A DNA stretch of 7,785 nucleotides from Verrucomicrobiales bacterium (lineage in GTDB: Bacteria > Verrucomicrobiota > Verrucomicrobiia > Verrucomicrobiales > V1-33), in NCBI GenBank assembly GCA_023253575.1, contig JALRGB010000087.1, forward strand, positions 1 to 7,785. The letters run 5' to 3'. The translations under genes and the position numbers were made by a program. The notes beneath the pieces were generated by a model. That model had not been told where the DNA came from, did no database searches, and saw nothing but the letters and a program-made list of their open reading frames with translations. Positions within the stretch are counted from its first letter, which is position 1, and the number at the start of each line of letters is the position of its first letter. Shown in pieces: positions 6,801 to 7,785 of this stretch.

Positions 6801-7785
6801 GCCGTCTCCGCTGGTGGTGTCGCCGGCGGTGCCATCATCCACCATGGCCAGTTCTACCCAATTGGTGGCATAAGCGGGGTCTTTTTTGCGAATGTAGGTA
6901 CCTGGCTCTACGATTTGGTAGCTCAGGTGGGCTCTGGCCACGCCGTCGGGGTCGGAGATGCGTGCGGTGATGATGACGGGATCTCCGGCCACGGGTTGCC
7001 GCGGGGTGTGGGTGACCTGACGTATTTGCGGCGGGGCTTCGGTTGAATAATTGGCATTCATCTGGCCCGGCGTCGGTAGCGGGGCGTATTCGCCGAGGAC
7101 TTGGGCATCGACATTGAAGTCACTGCTGCCGGTTGCTTCATTAAATGCGTGGATGGCGATGGTATTCACGCCGGGTTTGAGGCCGGCGGCGGCGGTGTTG
7201 ATGATCATGTCCTGCCAGACGGGCAGACCGGCGGCGGTGACGGCTTCGTGGCTGGTGGCGCCGGGCGGCAGACCAGCGGGATCGAGCATGCCGGCGTTGT
7301 ATGGTTTTTCGTCGACCCCGGAGATGTTGGCGCGTCCTGCGAGCATGCCATTGATCCAGACGATGCAGCCGTCATCTACGCTGACGCGGATGCGCAGTTG
7401 GGTGGGTAGGGTGGCGCCTGGGATGACGAATGATTTTCGCAAAAAGACGGAAATGTAATTCAACTGCATGGGCGGCTCGTTCCATGGCGGGGAGAGTAAG
7501 TCGGTTTTTATGTTAGGGTCGCCGTAACCGAGAGGCATGGTCACGGATGACCATGATGGGTCCTGGATGAAGTCAGGCTGTCGCCAAGCTGTGATCGGGT
7601 CGGAGGCTTCGCTGGTGCCCGGGCGGAACGCCCAGCCCGCGTCTCCGGGCTTGATTAACGTAATCGAATTGCTGGCCGAGCCAGGGCCCGGTGAGCTACG
7701 CCATGAACCGCCGAGGTTGTTGTCCAGTCCGGGGTGGATTAATTCCATCGATGACCCGCCTCCGGCAGCGTGTGTAGGCCATGGA
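3900..7785 (-). CDS. Giant exported CotH-kinase-like / lamin-tail domain protein, 5' partial
   Basis: The frame runs from the right window edge to TAA at 3902-3900. Numbering starts at the first ATG (7748), giving 1282 residues, but 12 open codons precede it and belong to the protein. Order: end of a lamin-tail domain (up to about residue 25); a galactose-binding-like beta-sandwich (about 95-220, VSVDDGCIVWINGMLAGR); an Ig-like region (238-340, ISDPDGVARAHLSYQI); a CotH-kinase-like region (about 420-745) with NVDMRDGWNHYFYH (649-662) and WKPIPWDLDMMF (668-679); an FN3-like region (about 855-975, YRARVRHRDTTGRWSHW); a full lamin-tail domain (about 978-1150, LVISEIMYHP, EFVEIFNPS); and a calcium-binding-like DSDDDGSSNKLEYALATDP (1172-1190). 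Known CotH proteins are atypical protein kinases; activity here is inference. Export is likely from the architecture, but the signal peptide would lie outside the window. No PEP-CTERM or other sorting tail is visible at the C-terminus (GFGRVRVP). Confidence 0.92.
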   Translation of the reverse strand, partial: PWPTHAAGGGSSMELIHPGLDNNLGGSWRSSPGPGSASNSITLIKPGDAGWAFRPGTSEASDPITAWRQPDFIQDPSWSSVTMPLGYGDPNIKTDLLSPPWNEPPMQLNYISVFLRKSFVIPGATLPTQLRIRVSVDDGCIVWINGMLAGRANISGVDEKPYNAGMLDPAGLPPGATSHEAVTAAGLPVWQDMIINTAAAGLKPGVNTIAIHAFNEATGSSDFNVDAQVLGEYAPLPTPGQMNANYSTEAPPQIRQVTHTPRQPVAGDPVIITARISDPDGVARAHLSYQIVEPGTYIRKKDPAYATNWVELAMVDDGTAGDTTSGDGVFAATLPPTVQVHRRLVRYRITAADNRNQSVQTPYADDASPNFAYFCYNGIPSWAGAFRPGAAGQPGVVQQFPENLMRQRPAYHLVANQTDVTNSQYSSSQDTIRMQGTFIYEDQVLDHITFHNRGEFSTYVSGKNKWRMHFNRTRELQPKDDWGRPYKETWGDLNLNGGSAPWIAANRGMAGLEERLSFRLYELAGVPSSKTHSASLRVIDNAVEAADPAAINITDPSLGSGRAYAGQYSGDFWGQYTAIESPDGSFLNERGLADGNIYKIEQGGTGTGDKKNQAIGQPATVADWTDFSTKSARTQPESWWRENLDVQAYYGFRAVSRIVGNVDMRDGWNHYFYHAPVGGWKPIPWDLDMMFVGRRHQSASGAITQDRCITIPALDIEKRNRSREFLDLLVADRTPNGGQIGQLVDEFVQLINPQDQPQTWADIDAAMWNFHPRTAGSPSTPPATASDSNHKGNFYYSKFTFNAAGGAYTRWLRRPDFTGTAEHEDFMKYLLDYMTDTYTGTTAWAVNNGNQLGYGYEYLKLEARDPAIPERPVITYAGAPAFPANGLRFQSSAFADPQGTETFGALQWRLADITAPGLAGFEPGTPRHYEVEPDWTSPEITTFANEITIPVSATYPGRTYRARVRHRDTTGRWSHWSLPVQYVATAPDVTVYTNSLVISEIMYHPVPATQDEITMGFTDDDFEFVEIFNPSATTIDLTDIRFTKGIDFNFAPGTQLAPGAYLLVVRNVAGFTHRYGSNHSIAGSYGPDQLRNSGEEIKLSYGAGTTIHSLSYLDTTPWPTAADGTGPSLQLITPETRPDHSLPQNWQASTAPHGSPGGPDYTNENVTFAVWAAQLGLPADPNADSDDDGSSNKLEYALATDPKNPLSFPSPTAATENIEVNGTTSLYATLSFIRRTNTAEAGPIAEFSTHLGSWTAAGARLRAEVIAPSVVRETWRAAEPVTSQTGGFGRVRVP
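4299..4817 (-). other. Lamin-tail (LTD) domain near the C-terminus of the large protein
   Basis: This covers residues about 978-1150. It has the usual LTD pattern: LVISEIMYHP at the start, a FEFVEIFNPSATTIDLTD strand, an APGTQLAPGAYLLVV strand, and closing PWPTAADGTGPSLQLI and NWQAS segments. In bacteria the fold is common in secreted nucleases and surface proteins and is thought to act as a binding or adhesion module. The closing segment is repeated at the right edge of the window, marking a second copy. Confidence 0.85.
5514..6491 (-). other. CotH-kinase-like domain within the large exported protein
   Basis: This covers residues about 420-745. The region begins with a beta-hairpin (FIYEDQVLDHITFHNRGEFS) that leads into the NKWRMHFNR segment typical of CotH-like proteins. 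It then has a helical stretch with EERLSFRLYELAGVPSSKT, a metal-site-like NVDMRDGWNHY and the diagnostic IPWDLDMMF. In B. subtilis the CotH protein phosphorylates coat proteins; in non-sporeforming bacteria these domains occur in large secreted proteins of unknown substrate. The boundaries are estimated by eye. Confidence 0.8.
7737..7784 (-). repeat. Second copy of the LTD closing motif at the truncated N-terminal side
   Basis: The sixteen codons read PWPTHAAGGGSSMELI and align without gaps to PWPTAADGTGPSLQLI (4389-4436) in the same protein, with 10 of 16 residues identical. A matching SWRSS follows here and NWQAS there. This shows that the first ATG at 7748 lies inside a domain and is not the start of the protein, and that an earlier lamin-tail domain lies mostly beyond the window. 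Confidence 0.85.

Overview
The window is GC-rich and carries three protein genes. All three lie on the minus strand and together fill almost the whole 7.8 kb. In transcription order (right to left) they are: a very large exported multidomain protein with a CotH-kinase-like region and lamin-tail domains, cut by the right edge; selB, encoding the selenocysteine-specific elongation factor, the only complete gene; and an exported Ig-like/LamG-like surface protein, cut by the left edge. The last gene has no stop inside the window and is easy to miss, but it is an unbroken frame of 561 codons with a signal peptide and convincing domain motifs.

The organism is most likely a member of the Verrucomicrobiota or a close PVC-group relative. 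This is an inference. It rests on the combination of lamin-tail, CotH and beta-sandwich domains in one giant secreted protein, on the D-x-D-x-DG..NKLEYAL.TDP tail, on a LamG protein with a lone-Cys Ig repeat ending in an IDDLAIWSRAL-type strand, and on the absence of Shine-Dalgarno sequences. No rRNA or other phylogenetic marker is present; SelB would be the best gene for placement.

Layout: 7785-3900, CotH/LTD protein (5' partial); 3899-3759, spacer of 141 bp; 3758-1824, selB; 1823-1686, spacer of 138 bp; 1685-1, LamG-like protein (3' partial). No tRNA (including tRNA-Sec), rRNA, CRISPR array, insertion sequence or convincing terminator was seen.

Nothing in the sequence ties the three genes into one pathway. 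selB is a housekeeping-type translation gene placed between two exported proteins, without selA, selD or selC beside it. The most notable structural observations are: a 4 x 7-bp tandem repeat inside the LamG gene, where gain or loss of one unit would truncate the protein; a duplicated lamin-tail C-terminal motif, showing that the large protein extends beyond the right edge and carries at least two such domains; and the orphan setting of selB. I found no clear new multi-gene system.
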